Source: JBFXJF01 sp050175155
GTDB lineage: Bacteria; Bacillota; Bacilli; Tepidibacillales; Tepidibacillaceae
Direction of reading: 5' to 3'
Assembly: GCA_050175155.1 (NCBI GenBank)
Contig: JBFXJF010000004.1
Location: forward strand, 1-64,000
DNA: 64,000 nt
Part shown: positions 63,150-64,000 of the stretch, piece after piece
How the letters are laid out: every line of letters starts with the position of its first letter
How positions within the stretch are numbered: position 1 is the first letter of the stretch
The notes under the pieces: generated by a model
What the model was told of the DNA's origin: nothing
The model's input: only the letters and a program-made list of their open reading frames with translations
Databases searched by the model: none
Position numbers and translations under genes: made by a program

Positions 63150-63644
63150 TTAGTTTGTTATGTTTTTATTTAGTTGATTAATCAATCCATTAGATTTAAT
63201 GATTTCTTGCATAAATTCAGGAAAAGGTTGTCCTTGGTAATATTCTTCTTTAGTAAGATTATGAATTATTCCCGTTGAAAAATCTATTTCAATTTCATCT
63301 TTTGCGTCAATTTTATTTACTGCTTCTTCACACTCTAATATTGCTAATCCGATATTAATAGCATTACGATAAAATATTCTCGCAAAGGTTGTAGCGATAA
63401 TACATGATATTCCAGATGCTTTAATCGCTATAGGAGCGTGTTCCCTTGAAGAACCGCACCCGAAATTCTTGTTAGCTACTATAACATCACCTAATTTAAC
63501 ATTCTCCGCAAAAGTTGAATCGATATCTTCCATACAATGCTTGGCAAGTTCTGCTGGATCAGATGTATTAAGATATCTAGCGGGAATTATTACATCTGTA
63601 TCAACGTTATCACCATATTTAAATACTCTACCTTTAACTCTCAT
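63150..63644 (-). CDS. leuD: 3-Isopropylmalate dehydratase small subunit
   Basis: A 164-residue swivel subunit of isopropylmalate isomerase. Marks are FKYGDNVDTDVIIPARYLNTSDP and NKNFGCGSSREHAPIAIKASGISCIIATTFARIFYRNAINIGL. The short form without the long N-terminus is usual in Clostridia and archaea. AGGGGGAT precedes the ATG. It follows leuC by about 40 bases and must work with it. Confidence 0.95.
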   Translation of the reverse strand: MRVKGRVFKYGDNVDTDVIIPARYLNTSDPAELAKHCMEDIDSTFAENVKLGDVIVANKNFGCGSSREHAPIAIKASGISCIIATTFARIFYRNAINIGLAILECEEAVNKIDAKDEIEIDFSTGIIHNLTKEEYYQGQPFPEFMQEIIKSNGLINQLNKNITN

Positions 63645-63685
63645 AGTATATCCCCCTATTTTAATAAATCAAATCCTTATAATAT

Positions 63686-64000
63686 TTATAATAACTCAGG
63701 GTTGCTTATTTTCCCAGTTAATGCCGATGCAGCAGCAACAGCGGGACTTGATAAATAAACCTCTGATTCCGGATGTCCCATACGACCTACAAAATTACGA
63801 TTGGTAGTAGAAATTGCTTTCTCTCCCTTTGCTAATATACCCATATGTCCCCCTAAACATGGACCACATGTAGGTGTGCTAAATACAGCACCAGCTTTCA
63901 CTATGTCTTCAATTAAACCCTCTTTTAATGCTTGTAAATATATTTTTTGCGTCCCAGGAAAAACAATTACTCTAATTCCCTTGGCAACCTGTTTATCACG
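63686..64000 (-). CDS. leuC: 3-Isopropylmalate dehydratase large subunit (partial)
   Basis: The C-terminal ~104 codons of leuC; the gene continues past the right edge. The frame reads VIVFPGTQKIYLQALKEG, then the cluster cysteines in PTCGPCLGGHMG, and STTNRNFVGRMGHPESEVYLSSPAVAAASALTG, typical of the aconitase superfamily. With LeuD it isomerises 2- to 3-isopropylmalate. It is the most upstream gene of the operon in this window; leuA and the promoter are outside. Confidence 0.95.
   Translation of the reverse strand, partial: RDKQVAKGIRVIVFPGTQKIYLQALKEGLIEDIVKAGAVFSTPTCGPCLGGHMGILAKGEKAISTTNRNFVGRMGHPESEVYLSSPAVAAASALTGKISNPELL

Noticed and set aside
1..64000. tRNA genes, rRNA genes, insertion sequences or prophage
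   Set aside because: No cloverleaf, rRNA-like stretch, transposase or phage gene was recognised by eye on either strand; a covariance search for tRNAs would settle the first point.

Overview
This AT-rich window comes from the chromosome of an endospore-forming Firmicute, most likely a member of the Clostridia. The evidence is an uninterrupted sigK with a pro-sequence, spoVB, a SpoIID-family protein, hemZ, ireB, a T-box leader, and strong purine-rich Shine-Dalgarno sites throughout. Genus cannot be named from the sequence. Most genes lie on the minus strand. I see no insertion sequence, phage, CRISPR array, rRNA or tRNA gene.

Layout. 1-4.2 kb: asp23, a LysM-NlpC/P60 hydrolase, and an unusual set of three paralogous small lipoproteins (Pro/Ala linker plus a shared ~50-residue C-terminal domain) around an unrecognised membrane protein. 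4.3-5.1 kb: sigK. 5.1-17.9 kb: a housekeeping block matching the Bacillus subtilis yrr region: pbpI-like PBP, udk, trhP2, trhP1, trmR (wobble-uridine modification), mltG, two DUF1292 proteins, ruvX, ireB, alaS, an AI-2E family permease, two small proteins and a PRC-barrel protein. 18.0-22.8 kb: cysteine desulfurase, a YczE-like membrane protein, rarA, threonine aldolase and a HAD-like phosphatase.

23.0-27.7 kb is an envelope/defence-type patch: a YxlE-YxlF-YxlG-like ABC module on the plus strand, a convergent PAP2 phosphatase and MGDG-synthase-type glycosyltransferase pair, and an SdpR/SdpI-like autorepressor-immunity pair. 27.8-38.6 kb: tcdA, a probable 6S RNA, aspS, hisS behind a T-box leader with a clear promoter, hemZ, a short unknown gene, a three-SH3 amidase (plus strand), dtd, relA and apt. 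38.6-51.7 kb: recJ, secF, secD, a ComN-like regulator, a small transporter, spoVB (plus), DUF421, a PglF/CapD-type dehydratase, a TIGR04086 protein (plus), yajC, tgt and queA.

51.8-57.5 kb: a large SpoIID/LytB protein, an iron-dependent alcohol dehydrogenase next to an SCP2-like protein, then two plus-strand orphan exported proteins, the first preceded by an orphan Shine-Dalgarno sequence that resembles an mRNA-stabilising STAB-SD. A 98-base inverted-repeat element lies between them and the next operon. 57.7-64.0 kb: branched-chain amino acid operon read leuC(partial)-leuD-leuB-ilvE-ilvD-ilvB and closed by a terminator; leuA, ilvC and ilvN are not in the window.

Taken together the window is mainly conserved core chromosome. 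The parts least explained by known families are the lipoprotein trio, the exported pair at 56-57.5 kb and the inverted repeat near 57.6 kb.
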